The position numbers and the translations under genes are program-made. A stretch of DNA of 64,000 bases from Bacillus sp. SM2101 (GTDB lineage: Bacteria > Bacillota > Bacilli > Bacillales > SM2101), in the NCBI RefSeq assembly GCF_018588585.1, contig NZ_JAEUFG010000008.1:172177-236176 (forward strand), given 5' to 3'. The notes beneath the pieces are model-generated. The model worked only from the letters and a program-made list of their open reading frames with translations, ran no database searches and was not told the DNA's origin. Positions 46,333 to 55,651 of this stretch are shown here, one piece after another. Position 1 is the first letter of the stretch, and every line of letters begins with the position of its first letter.

Positions 46333-47183
46333 TTATTTTCACTCCTCGTTAAAAAGACACTAAGCTCGTCCAATGTGATGGTTTTAGCTTCAATACCCCT
46401 TGGCAATTGTTGTTTATCTGTAACAAGTACACTACAATAGGAGCCATAATTTCTTTTCGCAACAACGATTTTTTTGTTCAGTAAAATTAATTGTTCGTTA
46501 TCCATATCTACAATAGCGTACTTTTCTAGAACATTATCTTTCTCTTCATTTAATAAAATTTCACCATCTTTTATAATGACAAGGTGGCTAGCTATTTTTT
46601 CAATGTCACTTATGATATGAGTGGAAAGTAATATGGCACCATTACTTATACTGACAAAGCTTCTTAACTCATCTAGCAATTGTTCTCTTGATGAAGGATC
46701 AAGCCCACCTGTCGCTTCATCTAGGATTAATAATTGTGCATTATGGGATAACGCAACAGCTACAGACAGTTTCATTGACATCCCACGAGAGAATTTATTT
46801 ACTTTTTTAGCTATAGGTAAAGAGAAAGAATGAACTAATCGATAAAAATTATCTTCATCCCATGAATTAAACAGTTTTTCAAAAACTTTATTTAGTTGTT
46901 TTATCGTAAGATGAGCCGGTAGATTCATAGCATCAAAAACGACTCCAATCTTTTCCTTAATGCTGGCATGTTTATTTATATTTTCTTTACCAAATAATTT
47001 TACGGAACCGTTATCTTTAGAAATTAATCCTAGAACTGCTTTAATTGTTGTTGATTTACCTGCTCCGTTATCACCAATGAATCCAACTATTGAACCAGTG
47101 GGTACATTAAATGTAATATCTTTTAACACATCTTTGTTATGATATGATTTCCTAAGATTTTGAATTTCTAATAGGTTTGACAT
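46329..47183 (-). CDS. ABC transporter ATP-binding protein
   Basis: This 284-residue ATPase has Walker A GDNGAGKSTT (about 36-45), a signature variant FSRGMSMKLSVAVAL (about 136) and Walker B LLILDEATGGLDP (about 154), with a switch His in LLSTHI. About 60 extra residues follow, with a segment resembling the C-terminal regulatory part of bacitracin- or YtrB-type exporters. It powers the adjacent permease. AGGGGAG lies upstream of the ATG. Confidence 0.9.
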   Translation of the reverse strand: MSNLLEIQNLRKSYHNKDVLKDITFNVPTGSIVGFIGDNGAGKSTTIKAVLGLISKDNGSVKLFGKENINKHASIKEKIGVVFDAMNLPAHLTIKQLNKVFEKLFNSWDEDNFYRLVHSFSLPIAKKVNKFSRGMSMKLSVAVALSHNAQLLILDEATGGLDPSSREQLLDELRSFVSISNGAILLSTHIISDIEKIASHLVIIKDGEILLNEEKDNVLEKYAIVDMDNEQLILLNKKIVVAKRNYGSYCSVLVTDKQQLPRGIEAKTITLDELSVFLTRSENK

Positions 47184-47252
47184 CCTTACACTCCCCTATA
47201 CTTAGAGCGGGGGCCTGAACCCCGCTACATTAACGTGTTAAATAGGTGTGGG

Positions 47253-48431
47253 TCAGGCCCCTTTTCCTAATACCCATCGATCTTTTTTAAACATAAGTGC
47301 GCCAAGTAAAAACAAGATCACGATAACGAGAACTGAGCTTCCTACTACCATTCCTATGCTTTCAATAGAATACACCCCGAAAATTAATTGTTTAATTAAG
47401 GCGAAAATATTGAAAAAAGGAATGAGGAAATGGGTTGTAGTTAATTCATTTACAGATAAGCCCATTAGTAAAAAGAATGGAATCATCGCTAACATAGACA
47501 AAGGCGAGATGTAATTTCCAGCTTCCTTAACGGTATTTGCTAATAGACTTAGCATCATCATTATGCTAGAAATTAAGGGTGCAAAAGCTAAAATTCCGAT
47601 ACTCATAACCCCAATGAATGGAGCCACTTTGTCGTCTGGTATAACATTCGTTAGTCCTTCGGTAAATAATTTCGTCGTAATAACGAACATCACTGTCGCA
47701 AAAATTCCACTAAACGTACTTAAGGTAGAAACGGTTAGCCATTTACCAAAAAGTATGTTTGTGCGTTTCACTGGTGTCATTAATAATGCTTCCATCGTGT
47801 TCCTTTCTTTCTCCCCTGCAAATAAATCATTACTAGTAGGAATACCACCCGTAATAATAGACATCACAATAATTAGTGGAGCAAGAATGCTTAGGAGAAA
47901 GCTTGATGTATCCTCCTCAGATTCAGAAATGCTATTAATGGAGAATTGAAATGGTTGAAATGCTCCAGCGTCTAAATTATAGTCTTCATATCTTTTTTGT
48001 TGGACGGTTTCTTTTAAAGTATTTAAATGGTTGTTTAATGTACTGGTAGCTAGCTCGCCTTTTTGACTAAATTGATCTACGTATATCTCTATAGTTGGTG
48101 ATCCACCTTGTTCAATCTTGTCAAGAAATTCTTGTTCTGCATATAAGGCAATTGTTGCTTCTCCGTCTTTCACAGTTTGGATGGGATCAGTCTCCTTTGA
48201 AACAGTTATACTTTCTAAATTAGAAAACCATTCATATGTTTTATCATCTATCGAGTTTTCTACAGCAACTGTATAATTTTCAGTTGAGTCTTGAAAGAAG
48301 AATGCCTCGTAGAAAAACACCATTCCTAAGCTAAATAACATTGGAATGAGAATACTAAGCATGATTGTCTTACGATCACGAAGCGAGTCAATTAATTCTT
48401 TCTTAAAAATTGTCCAAATCACTTTAAGCAC
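47253..48431 (-). CDS. natB: ABC transporter permease NatB
   Basis: This 392-residue ABC-2 permease has one N-terminal helix, a large extracytoplasmic domain (about 40-170, with DKIEQGGSPTIEIYVDQFSQKGE) and about five C-terminal helices. The cytoplasmic motif FAGEKERNTMEALLMTPVKR (about 199) is typical of NatB/CcmB-like exporters. With NatA it forms an exporter; in B. subtilis NatAB extrudes Na+ and responds to uncouplers and alcohols. The start overlaps the natA stop by eight bases. The stop lies inside one arm of a GC-rich hairpin (GGGGCCTGA, 47253-47261, with TCAGGCCCC near 47205-47215). Confidence 0.88.
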   Translation of the reverse strand: MLKVIWTIFKKELIDSLRDRKTIMLSILIPMLFSLGMVFFYEAFFFQDSTENYTVAVENSIDDKTYEWFSNLESITVSKETDPIQTVKDGEATIALYAEQEFLDKIEQGGSPTIEIYVDQFSQKGELATSTLNNHLNTLKETVQQKRYEDYNLDAGAFQPFQFSINSISESEEDTSSFLLSILAPLIIVMSIITGGIPTSNDLFAGEKERNTMEALLMTPVKRTNILFGKWLTVSTLSTFSGIFATVMFVITTKLFTEGLTNVIPDDKVAPFIGVMSIGILAFAPLISSIMMMLSLLANTVKEAGNYISPLSMLAMIPFFLLMGLSVNELTTTHFLIPFFNIFALIKQLIFGVYSIESIGMVVGSSVLVIVILFLLGALMFKKDRWVLGKGA

Positions 48432-49161
48432 CTCTCACTAATCTTGACATGAATATATAGTTTAAATCATCACTTTCTTCTTGTTTATAAAGTTCATCAA
48501 TAGCACCTTGATATACGAGCTCACCTTTATGAATCATAATAATGGACTGACATAACATTTTAACCTCTTCCATAATGTGGCTAGAGAAAATAATTGTTTT
48601 ACCTTCTTTACGTAGCTGATGAACTAATTCACGAAACATATTAGCTGACGTAATATCAAGGCCTGTAGTAGGTTCATCAAATAAAATAATGTCAGGATCA
48701 TGAATGAGTGTTCTAGCAATTGCTACCTTTTGGCGCATTCCTTTAGAGTATCCTCCAACTTTTCTGTCGATATAATCCTTCATACCAAAACGCACAGCTA
48801 ATTGATCTATACGGACATTCGTTTCGTGCTTACTAATACCGTAAAGTGAAGCGAAATAAGCTAAATTTTCTCTTGCTGAAAGGCGATCATACAACCCAGT
48901 TTCACTGCCGAATAAAACGCCGATTTGCTGCTTTATACCCATTGTTTTCTTGGATATATCAATACCGTTAATCTTAATAGATCCATCTGTAGGCTCCATA
49001 ATTGTTGATATCATTCTTAACAAAGTTGTTTTCCCAGCGCCATTTTCTCCTAATAGACCAACGATCTCACCCTTTGAAATTGAAAAAGAAACATCCTTTA
49101 CAGCCGTAATCGTCTTCTTATTTTCCTTAAATAGTTTGGATACGTTTTTCACTTCGATCAT
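48424..49161 (-). CDS. natA: ABC transporter ATP-binding protein NatA
   Basis: This 245-residue ATPase has Walker A GENGAGKTTL (about 39-48), signature YSKGMRQKVAIARTL (about 140), Walker B IILFDEPTTGLD (about 162) and the switch in FSSHIMEEV. It is partnered with NatB by position, overlap and similarity. The divergent natR-natK two-component pair starts 165 bases away, and a tandem LytTR-type direct repeat lies between, so NatR probably activates this operon, as in B. subtilis. Confidence 0.9.
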   Translation of the reverse strand: MIEVKNVSKLFKENKKTITAVKDVSFSISKGEIVGLLGENGAGKTTLLRMISTIMEPTDGSIKINGIDISKKTMGIKQQIGVLFGSETGLYDRLSARENLAYFASLYGISKHETNVRIDQLAVRFGMKDYIDRKVGGYSKGMRQKVAIARTLIHDPDIILFDEPTTGLDITSANMFRELVHQLRKEGKTIIFSSHIMEEVKMLCQSIIMIHKGELVYQGAIDELYKQEESDDLNYIFMSRLVRGA

Positions 49162-49230
49162 CTACCGTTAGCTCCCTTCATTTGTAACTGTCTTCACTTT
49201 ACAAAACCTTATGAATTTTACCAACCATTT

Positions 49231-49261
49231 TGTCGTGAAACATTCTTTTCCTGTCGTGAAA
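49231..49261. promoter_or_regulatory. LytTR-type direct repeat in the natA-natR spacer
   Basis: TGTCGTGAAA occurs exactly at 49231-49240 and again at 49252-49261, 21 bases apart start to start. Two direct repeats spaced by two DNA turns are the usual target of LytTR regulators. The sites lie 70 bases from natA and 65 bases from natR, centred between the divergent starts. Confidence 0.75.
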
Positions 49262-49325
49262 ATTCCATTTATGGTATTTTATTTATGTTAGGATATAAAA
49301 AACAGATTAGTTTCGGAGTGAGGAT

Positions 49326-50027
49326 ATGGTGAAGGTTGGTCTAGTTGACGATCATAAGTACGATTTGGAGAAACTTGAAGCATTATTAAGAAATGAAGAG
49401 ATGTTCTCGATTCATTTTTCAACAACTGATTCTGAAGAAGCTTATGAGTTTATAAAGAAGAATGAGATAGATCTCCTGATCACCGATATTGAAATGCCAA
49501 AGCTTTCAGGTTATGAATTAGCTGATTTTATTCAAACTTATGCCTTGGACATAAAAGTAATTTTTTTAACTGGTCATAGTGGATACGCTGTTCATGCATT
49601 CGAATTGGACGTTCTTGACTATATTTTAAAGCCATATTCTAGAGATAGATTAATAAAAGGTATGAATAGATATAAAAGGCATATGGCACCTACAAAAGAT
49701 GAAGGGAAGTTAGTGTTAAAACAAAAATCTGAAATGAACTTTATAGATAAAAAAAGCATTCTCTTTATTGAAAGAACAGGTCGATCATCAAAGTTAGTTA
49801 CTATAGATGGAGAGTTTGAAACGTACCAATCATTAAGCGATTTAGAAGATCAGTTGAATAACCGAAATTTCATTCGCTCTCACCGATCTTTTATTATTAA
49901 CCTACATTATGTAAAAAATTTCTCAATATATGCTAAAAATTCTTTTTCTATCTCTTTTCAGCATACGAATCAAACAGCGATTATTACCAAAAGTAAACTT
50001 GAATACGTGCAAGAAAATTATTTTTAA
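49326..50027 (+). CDS. natR: LytTR response regulator NatR
   Basis: This 233-residue two-component regulator has a receiver domain with acidic residues in LVDDHKYD, the phosphorylated Asp in LITDIEMPKLSGYEL (about 54), Thr in FLTGHSG and Lys in ILKPYSR. A C-terminal LytTR DNA-binding domain follows (IDKKSILFIERTGRSSKL and FIRSHRSFIINLHYV). It is paired with the kinase gene 12 bases downstream and with natAB on the other strand. GAGTGAGG precedes the ATG. Confidence 0.92.
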   Translation: MVKVGLVDDHKYDLEKLEALLRNEEMFSIHFSTTDSEEAYEFIKKNEIDLLITDIEMPKLSGYELADFIQTYALDIKVIFLTGHSGYAVHAFELDVLDYILKPYSRDRLIKGMNRYKRHMAPTKDEGKLVLKQKSEMNFIDKKSILFIERTGRSSKLVTIDGEFETYQSLSDLEDQLNNRNFIRSHRSFIINLHYVKNFSIYAKNSFSISFQHTNQTAIITKSKLEYVQENYF

Positions 50028-50039
50028 AGGGGTACAATT

Positions 50040-51026
50040 GTGAATTTAAGGATTTTTCATACGAGTGTGATCTTTATTGTCCTTTTATTATCTTCATTAA
50101 CAGTCATACATAAATTATTTCTATCTATTAACGCGATAATAACATTCTCAATTGTCTATGCTGTTGTGTGGTTGTTTCTATGGAAGAAGGTTCAAAAAAT
50201 ATTCTTCCAAGTAGAGGCTATTTTATTGTTAAGTAGCATACTTTGGCTCGTTCAAATTATCATAGTGTTTCTTCAGTTTTATAGTAATAAGCCTATCGTA
50301 GTTACTAGTTTATGGGTCGTTAATATGCTAGTTGAATGTTTCAGATGGTCATCATTGGGTAAAATACAGCTTTTATTATTGAATGAGTCAGTTTTGCAAG
50401 AAGAGCAGATGGGTATACAAGATGCTTTTCGAGAAATACGGAGTCAAAGGCATGACGTGATGAAGCATATGAATGTTTTTCAATACATGCTGGAAGAAGA
50501 AAGGTTAATAGAGGCGAGATCATACGTTGAATCACTGATCGGTGAATACGAAAATGTCAATTTAACCATTAAAGGTGAAAAAGGACATATCACAGCACAC
50601 TTACATCATTATTATGTCGAGGCTATGAAAGAAGGGGTAGATGTAACTTATCAGTTACAAGTTCCACTAACACTATTACCAATGAGTAACTTAGATCAAA
50701 GTAAGTTAGTTAGTAATTTACTAGAAAATAGTGTCGAAGCTGCCGCCGGATATTCAAGAGTTCATAAAGAAGGTTCTGTCGTATTGAAGTCATCAATGGT
50801 AAGTGGCTTTTACATACTTGAGTCAGTAAATCACACCGAGCCTATTCCAAAACATATTATCGATTCATTATTTACATCATATGGTCAGTCTTCAAAAGGA
50901 AAACATCGAGGATTCGGTACGACAATTATAAATGATATTATTAATGAATATCACGGTAAAATAACTTACACGTATGATACACCATCATTATATATTAAAA
51001 TTAAAATGCCAATCGTTAAGAACTAA
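50040..51026 (+). CDS. natK: GHKL sensor histidine kinase NatK
   Basis: This 328-residue kinase has about four membrane helices in the first 120 residues. The AgrC-like dimerisation block has the phospho-His in RSQRHDVMKHMNVFQYML (about 138). The ATPase domain has NLLENSVEAA (about 225) and GFGTTIINDIINEYHGKI (about 295). The GHKL type fits the NatK/AgrC/CitA-like group. It starts with GTG after AAAGGGG, 12 bases from natR. It should phosphorylate NatR; the signal is unknown. Confidence 0.88.
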   Translation: MNLRIFHTSVIFIVLLLSSLTVIHKLFLSINAIITFSIVYAVVWLFLWKKVQKIFFQVEAILLLSSILWLVQIIIVFLQFYSNKPIVVTSLWVVNMLVECFRWSSLGKIQLLLLNESVLQEEQMGIQDAFREIRSQRHDVMKHMNVFQYMLEEERLIEARSYVESLIGEYENVNLTIKGEKGHITAHLHHYYVEAMKEGVDVTYQLQVPLTLLPMSNLDQSKLVSNLLENSVEAAAGYSRVHKEGSVVLKSSMVSGFYILESVNHTEPIPKHIIDSLFTSYGQSSKGKHRGFGTTIINDIINEYHGKITYTYDTPSLYIKIKMPIVKN

Positions 51027-51055
51027 ATTCAATTTACTCGAAATAATCGGTGCTT

Positions 51056-51310
51056 TTCGGGGCGCTTTTTCTTCTCTAAAACTATAATAATACATACCAG
51101 CTCAAATGTAAGTGAAAAAGGAATAATTTAAGGAAAAGAGCCTTAGCAAAGACTACCTTCGTAATAATTGTTTCTTATCGTTCAAAGTTTTAAGCAAGAA
51201 TACCTCTAGCTTTCGTGGCATCTTTTCCAATATTACTTTTATTGAGCTCTCATAAAGCTCATCATATGGCCCATTATTAGTAACAATAACATCAAAGTTT
51301 AAGAAAAAAA
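51056..51310 (-). repeat. two MITE-like repeats in tandem, minus orientation (copy H)
   Basis: Read on the minus strand, a full copy (51146-51310) ends in AAGACTAC-type sequence directly against the left end of a second, truncated copy (51056-51145). The junction AGTCTTTGCTAAGGCTCTTT is almost the same as the unit junction in the 37.4-38.3 kb array. The truncated copy stops just after natK. Confidence 0.65.
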
Positions 51311-51347
51311 CTTTATGAGAAGAAATCTATGAGCTGATTTAAGTTAG

Positions 51348-51390
51348 CCACAATGAAAGGGTTATATATAATAATCCTTTCATTGTGGTT
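51348..51390. terminator. strong hairpin before the DUF5692-like gene
   Basis: Perfect 13-bp arms CCACAATGAAAGG (51348-51360) and CCTTTCATTGTGG (51376-51388) with a 15-base AT loop, extended outward imperfectly. It is followed by TTATTT and could terminate natRK transcripts. Confidence 0.65.
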
Positions 51391-51597
51391 ATTTAATATG
51401 TATTATTGAGGAATTTATGAACTTTATGGGGAATGATCTACCCGATGAACACATTATAGTAAAATAAAAATATACAGTATATACAATAGATAAAATGTGA
51501 AGATGAAGCATGATTAAAACTCCAGATATACCTGTTCAGTAAAAAGTCTGAATAGTATATCATATATTATCCTAATAAAGTATAGGAGGGGTACACC

Positions 51598-52782
51598 ATG
51601 TGTAAACTGACACGTTTGAAACTAAGTTTTATTTCTGGACTAATTTTTATGTTATTTTTTAGTTTTTCAACTACTGATGTTGTATTCGCAAGTGAAGCTA
51701 ATGCAGATGAAATGTTAGGAACATGGCAAATGATAGTAGACGGAGAATCTGGAGAGGGGGCATTTTTTTATCGCTTTGAATTTAAGGATAACAATAAAGT
51801 GACTGTAATTAAGCAATATGGTGGTCATAATGTAGAAGAAGAAAAGTCATGGACATTAAACGAAACTTTTTTAAGTATGACTAGTGAAACAGGTGCACTG
51901 ATTACTGAGTTTGATAATATACCACTAATAGTTAATAAGGACGGAGATTTATCATACAAAAATGGTTTTTATGAAGGTGTTGCCAAAGAGCATAATAGTC
52001 CCTTATCAATTTTTCATTGGGTAATGATTCTAATTGTTTTAATGGGCTTAAACGAATTGTTTAGAAAATCAAAATGGGCTGGAATTGTCTTTTTTTTCGT
52101 TTTACCGATAGCCTTATTGCCTATATGGACAAGTTACGGTGTTACTTATTGGTTCAAATGGGTAAAAGTATATTCTGTTGTAGGTGCAAGTGTATGGTTC
52201 ATTTTAATGAGATATTCGAAGCTTGGGGGACTTACATCTGCAAAACTAGTAGCTGCATTGTTTTTAGCATTAAACATTGGAGAGGCAGTAACACAAGATT
52301 TTACTATGGGCTATTTACCTAACATTTTAAATGGTATAGCAGGTGTGTTGTCAATTGCTACGCTATTTTATGGTTTTAAAGGAATATATATTGATAATAG
52401 TAAAGAGAAGGATATGCTATGGCCCAAAATGCCTCTTTTATGGATAATCGCTTATGATATTTGGAATTGGGTATTTGTTTATTTAAATTTCCCTGGATCG
52501 GCGTCTGCTCAATTTATGGTGCTACTATCTTGTACATTACCTGCAATGTTCATTAAGAAAGGGACATGGTTACAAGCTCGTGCGTTCACATTGGCAGCTT
52601 GGTTTATGTATTATTTTACATTTCCAAGATTTACAGAATCAGTGGAATTACTCGTACCGCGCAACGATTTTTTAATGCTGTCAGTAGCTGTAATTAGTTT
52701 AGTAGCTAATGGGGCATATGCATACGTTTATGTGAAGCGAGTTGTGAAAATGAAGAAGCAAGGTGAATTTGCTCTCGTTTAA
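51598..52782 (+). CDS. membrane protein, DUF5692-like, with exported N-terminal domain
   Basis: This 394-residue protein has a signal-like helix (LSFISGLIFMLFFSFSTT, about 8-25). An exported lipocalin-like domain follows (GTWQMIVDGESGEGAFFYRF to SYKNGFYEG, about 40-130), then about eight membrane helices (from FHWVMILIVLMGL). The membrane part (WFKWVKVYSVVGASVWFILMRYSKL, LNIGEAVTQDF, YDIWNWVFVYLNFPG) resembles DUF5692 proteins as I remember them; no function is known. GGAGGGG precedes the ATG. It stands alone. Confidence 0.62.
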   Translation: MCKLTRLKLSFISGLIFMLFFSFSTTDVVFASEANADEMLGTWQMIVDGESGEGAFFYRFEFKDNNKVTVIKQYGGHNVEEEKSWTLNETFLSMTSETGALITEFDNIPLIVNKDGDLSYKNGFYEGVAKEHNSPLSIFHWVMILIVLMGLNELFRKSKWAGIVFFFVLPIALLPIWTSYGVTYWFKWVKVYSVVGASVWFILMRYSKLGGLTSAKLVAALFLALNIGEAVTQDFTMGYLPNILNGIAGVLSIATLFYGFKGIYIDNSKEKDMLWPKMPLLWIIAYDIWNWVFVYLNFPGSASAQFMVLLSCTLPAMFIKKGTWLQARAFTLAAWFMYYFTFPRFTESVELLVPRNDFLMLSVAVISLVANGAYAYVYVKRVVKMKKQGEFALV

Positions 52783-53020
52783 ACATGAAATGAACAAAAT
52801 GTATAAATAATTTAACAAAGGGTGACTGGTGATATTAAGTTATAGGTTGTTGAATGATTGTTATCTTATCCTGAGTTACCCTTTTTTAGGCTGTTTTGGA
52901 TGTTTGTTGTATATCATACTCTAGAGTATATGTTAAATGCATCTTTACTTCTATAGAATAATAGCAATGAGACATAAGTTCCATCCTGTTGTTGCAAAAT
53001 TTACTACAAGAGCTTTTGTT

Positions 53021-53180
53021 TTAGCTTCTTCGTAAACTTTGTTGTTATTTTTATTAAAAGGACAGTATGAAGGGTTTGCATGAAAACTCAATATTGTAAA
53101 AGTAGAAGAGATGCCACGAACGCAAGGTTTATGCTTATCTTTTAGAATGAAAAGGAACAGTCCTTGCAAAGACAGCCTTA
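53021..53180 (+). repeat. dispersed MITE-like repeat, copy I
   Basis: The left end AGCTTCTTCGTAAAC followed by TTTGTTGTTATTTTTATT, core GAAGAGATGCCACGAACGC and right end GCAAAGACAGCCTTAATT match the repeat family. It lies in the 620-base gap between the DUF5692-like gene and the preQ1 riboswitch. The rest of the gap holds no gene. Confidence 0.65.
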
Positions 53181-53405
53181 ATTTATATATAGTAAGCAAT
53201 CAATATCGAAATATCAGTATGAGAAGAATAGTTTGTGAATACGTTATATTAGGGCTAATAAAACAATCCTGTTAGAAATATTTGACCGAATCAACTCACA
53301 TGCAAATAATTTCTATGGAGTTTTTCTTGTAGTTGTGATATATTAACCTAGTAAAAATTGAAAAGAATACCGTAAGCACTCATGAAATTATCCATAATCT
53401 ACGGG

Positions 53406-53472
53406 AGAGGTTCTAGAACACCCTCTATAAAAAACTAAGGAAATAGCTGCGTCCTTAGGGTGGAGTTTTTTT
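53406..53472 (+). promoter_or_regulatory. preQ1-I riboswitch with terminator
   Basis: AGAGGTTCTAGAACACCCTC followed by TATAAAAAACTAA (53406-53438) matches the preQ1 class I aptamer: P1 AGAGG/CCTCT, the CTA-containing loop and the A-rich tail. A terminator overlaps its 3' end: CTAAGGA (53435-53441) pairs with TCCTTAG (53452-53458), with a T run at 53466-53472. PreQ1 binding should stop transcription of the queC-queD-queE-queF genes downstream. Confidence 0.93.
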
Positions 53473-53726
53473 ATTTGATTTTATAGCAATCAAATTTAAA
53501 AACTACATCGTGTTTGACAAATGCTTTTTTTATTTGGCTATTTTCTGCTCACTTCAGATAAATAGCATCAAAATAAACGAAAAAAGCCAGTTGTTTTACT
53601 AACTTAAAAGGAATTCAAATAGTAAATATAACATTGCTAAAAAAATCACCTAATAATGGATTGATATAAAACTCTTTGACAAATTGAATATGGACAGAAT
53701 TTAACAGAAGAGAGGGGTCACGCATA

Positions 53727-54392
53727 ATGAAGAATGAAAAAGCTGTTGTAGTTTTTAGCGGAGGACAAGATAGTACTACTTGCCTTTTCTGGGCAATGGA
53801 AAGATATAAGACTGTTGAAGCAGTTACGTTTCAATATAATCAGCGACATGACAATGAAATTGAAGTGGCAAAAAATATTGCCAATGAAGTGGGTATAAAA
53901 CATACAGTTCTTGATATGAGCCTACTCAGCCAATTGGCTCCAAATGCATTAACACGTGATGATATTGCTATTGAAGAAAAGGAAGGTGAATTGCCTTCTA
54001 CTTTTGTTGATGGCAGGAATTTATTATTCCTGTCTTTCGCTGCTGTGCTAGCAAAACAAACTGGAGCTAAACATATTATTACTGGTGTATGTGAAACAGA
54101 TTTTAGTGGGTATCCAGATTGTCGAGATGTGTTTATAAAATCATTAAATGTTACGCTGAATCTCGCAATGGACTATCAATTCGTTATTCACACTCCACTC
54201 ATGTGGCTTGATAAAGCAGAAACGTGGGAATTGGCAGACGAATTAGGTGCTTGTGATTTCGTACAAAAGAAAACTTTAACATGTTATAACGGCATTATTG
54301 CCGAAGGTTGTGGGGAGTGCCCTGCATGTAAATTACGTAAAAAAGGCCTTGATCAATACGTTTCTACGAAAAATAGGGGTGAAGACAAGTAA
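53727..54392 (+). CDS. queC: 7-cyano-7-deazaguanine synthase QueC
   Basis: QueC converts 7-carboxy-7-deazaguanine to preQ0 using ATP and ammonia in queuosine synthesis. The 221-residue protein has the PP-loop [16 protein letters not shown] (about 7-22) and a C-terminal zinc site with cysteines in [23 protein letters not shown] (about 189-211). GAGGGG lies before the ATG. It is the first gene of the operon behind the preQ1 riboswitch, and its stop overlaps the queD start. Confidence 0.97.
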   Translation: MKNEKAVVVFSGGQDSTTCLFWAMERYKTVEAVTFQYNQRHDNEIEVAKNIANEVGIKHTVLDMSLLSQLAPNALTRDDIAIEEKEGELPSTFVDGRNLLFLSFAAVLAKQTGAKHIITGVCETDFSGYPDCRDVFIKSLNVTLNLAMDYQFVIHTPLMWLDKAETWELADELGACDFVQKKTLTCYNGIIAEGCGECPACKLRKKGLDQYVSTKNRGEDK

Positions 54393-54829
54393 TGATTCAA
54401 CAAATCTATCCTCAAGTACAACACCCTTATCAATTTGAATTAAATAAGGATATGCAATTTGCAGCTGCGCATTTCGTTCCGCATGATGAAGCAGGGAAAT
54501 GTAGGGAATTACATGGGCATACGTACTTTGTGAATATAACAATAGCGGGTGATGATCTTAATCATACTGGTTTCCTTGTTAATTTTCAGCAAGTAAAAAA
54601 ACTAATTCACGGCAAATTTGATCATACTGTAATGAACGACCATAACGAAATATTTAATGATCAAAATCCAAATGATTTTCCTACTACAGAAGTTGTTGCA
54701 AAAAAGATATGGGAAATTATTCAAGAACATTTAAATACGTTATCAAATAGCCCGAAATGCCTTCAAGTATTTGTTCGTGAAACACCTACGAGCTATGTAG
54801 TATATCGTCCAAAAGCCGGTGAACGATGA
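54392..54829 (+). CDS. queD: 6-carboxytetrahydropterin synthase QueD
   Basis: QueD makes 6-carboxy-5,6,7,8-tetrahydropterin from dihydroneopterin triphosphate, the first committed step of queuosine synthesis. This 145-residue protein has zinc-binding His in FAAAHFVPHD (about 27), the catalytic Cys in KCRELHGHTYFVNI with the other zinc His pair (about 37-44), and the C-terminal His and Glu in DHTVMND and VRETPTSYVVY. It overlaps queC by one base and queE by four. Confidence 0.96.
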   Translation: MIQQIYPQVQHPYQFELNKDMQFAAAHFVPHDEAGKCRELHGHTYFVNITIAGDDLNHTGFLVNFQQVKKLIHGKFDHTVMNDHNEIFNDQNPNDFPTTEVVAKKIWEIIQEHLNTLSNSPKCLQVFVRETPTSYVVYRPKAGER

Positions 54830-55557
54830 TGAAAAAAACAATTCCAGTATTAGAAATTTTTGGTCCCACAATCCAAGGTGAAGGCATGGTTATCGGTCAG
54901 AAAACGATGTTTGTTCGTACAGCAGGATGTGATTACGCATGTAGTTGGTGTGATTCTGCTTTTACATGGGACGGGTCTGCAAAAAATGAAATAGAGCAAC
55001 TAACTTCGCAGGAAATATGGCAGAGACTTGTGGAACTTGGAGGAAATCGATTTGACCATGTTACGATTTCTGGAGGAAATCCAGCACTACTTCAGAATCT
55101 TGAACACCTACTAATCCTACTTAAAGAAAAGGGAGTTAGAGTAGGGTTAGAAACACAGGGAAGTGTTTGGCAGGATTGGTTTCTACTAATCGATGATTTA
55201 ACCATATCACCGAAACCACCTAGTTCTGAAATGAAGACGAATTTTGAGAAACTAGACTTTATTATTGACGGGTTAGTAAGTAGAGGTAGACAACAGCATG
55301 TAAGTCTAAAAGTGGTAGTATTTGATGATAAGGACCTAGAATATGCAAAAATGGTACACAAGCGTTACGAGCATATTAAATTTTATTTACAGGTAGGTAA
55401 TGAGGACGTTCTGTCGGAGGATCCAGCAATTATTAATAAACTACTTCACAAATATGAATGGTTAATTCAAAAAACAATAGATTCTGCTGAATTGAATAAT
55501 GTAAAAGTATTGCCACAGCTACATACACTCGTATGGGGCAATAAACGGGGTGTATAA
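54826..55557 (+). CDS. queE: 7-carboxy-7-deazaguanine synthase QueE
   Basis: This radical SAM enzyme turns 6-carboxytetrahydropterin into 7-carboxy-7-deazaguanine. The 243-residue protein begins PVLEIFGPTIQGEGMVIGQK. It carries the iron-sulfur cysteines as C-x3-C-x2-C in GCDYACSWCDS (about 34-44) and the SAM-binding ISGGNPAL (about 83). Bacillus QueE enzymes share this short motif. The start overlaps the queD stop, so the operon is translationally coupled. Confidence 0.96.
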   Translation: MMKKTIPVLEIFGPTIQGEGMVIGQKTMFVRTAGCDYACSWCDSAFTWDGSAKNEIEQLTSQEIWQRLVELGGNRFDHVTISGGNPALLQNLEHLLILLKEKGVRVGLETQGSVWQDWFLLIDDLTISPKPPSSEMKTNFEKLDFIIDGLVSRGRQQHVSLKVVVFDDKDLEYAKMVHKRYEHIKFYLQVGNEDVLSEDPAIINKLLHKYEWLIQKTIDSAELNNVKVLPQLHTLVWGNKRGV

Positions 55558-55651
55558 ACTCATTTTACTTAACCCCATGTATGTGGGCAAATAAATGATT
55601 GTCTATGACACAATAATTTGAACGAATAATGATCAATAGGAGAGATGTAAA

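Noticed and set aside
47205..47262. GC-rich inverted repeat after natB as a simple terminator
   Set aside because: The stem GGGGCCTGA/TCAGGCCCC is real, but on the minus strand no T run follows it and the natB stop lies in the stem. It could be a dispersed hairpin element rather than a terminator, so I did not list it as one.
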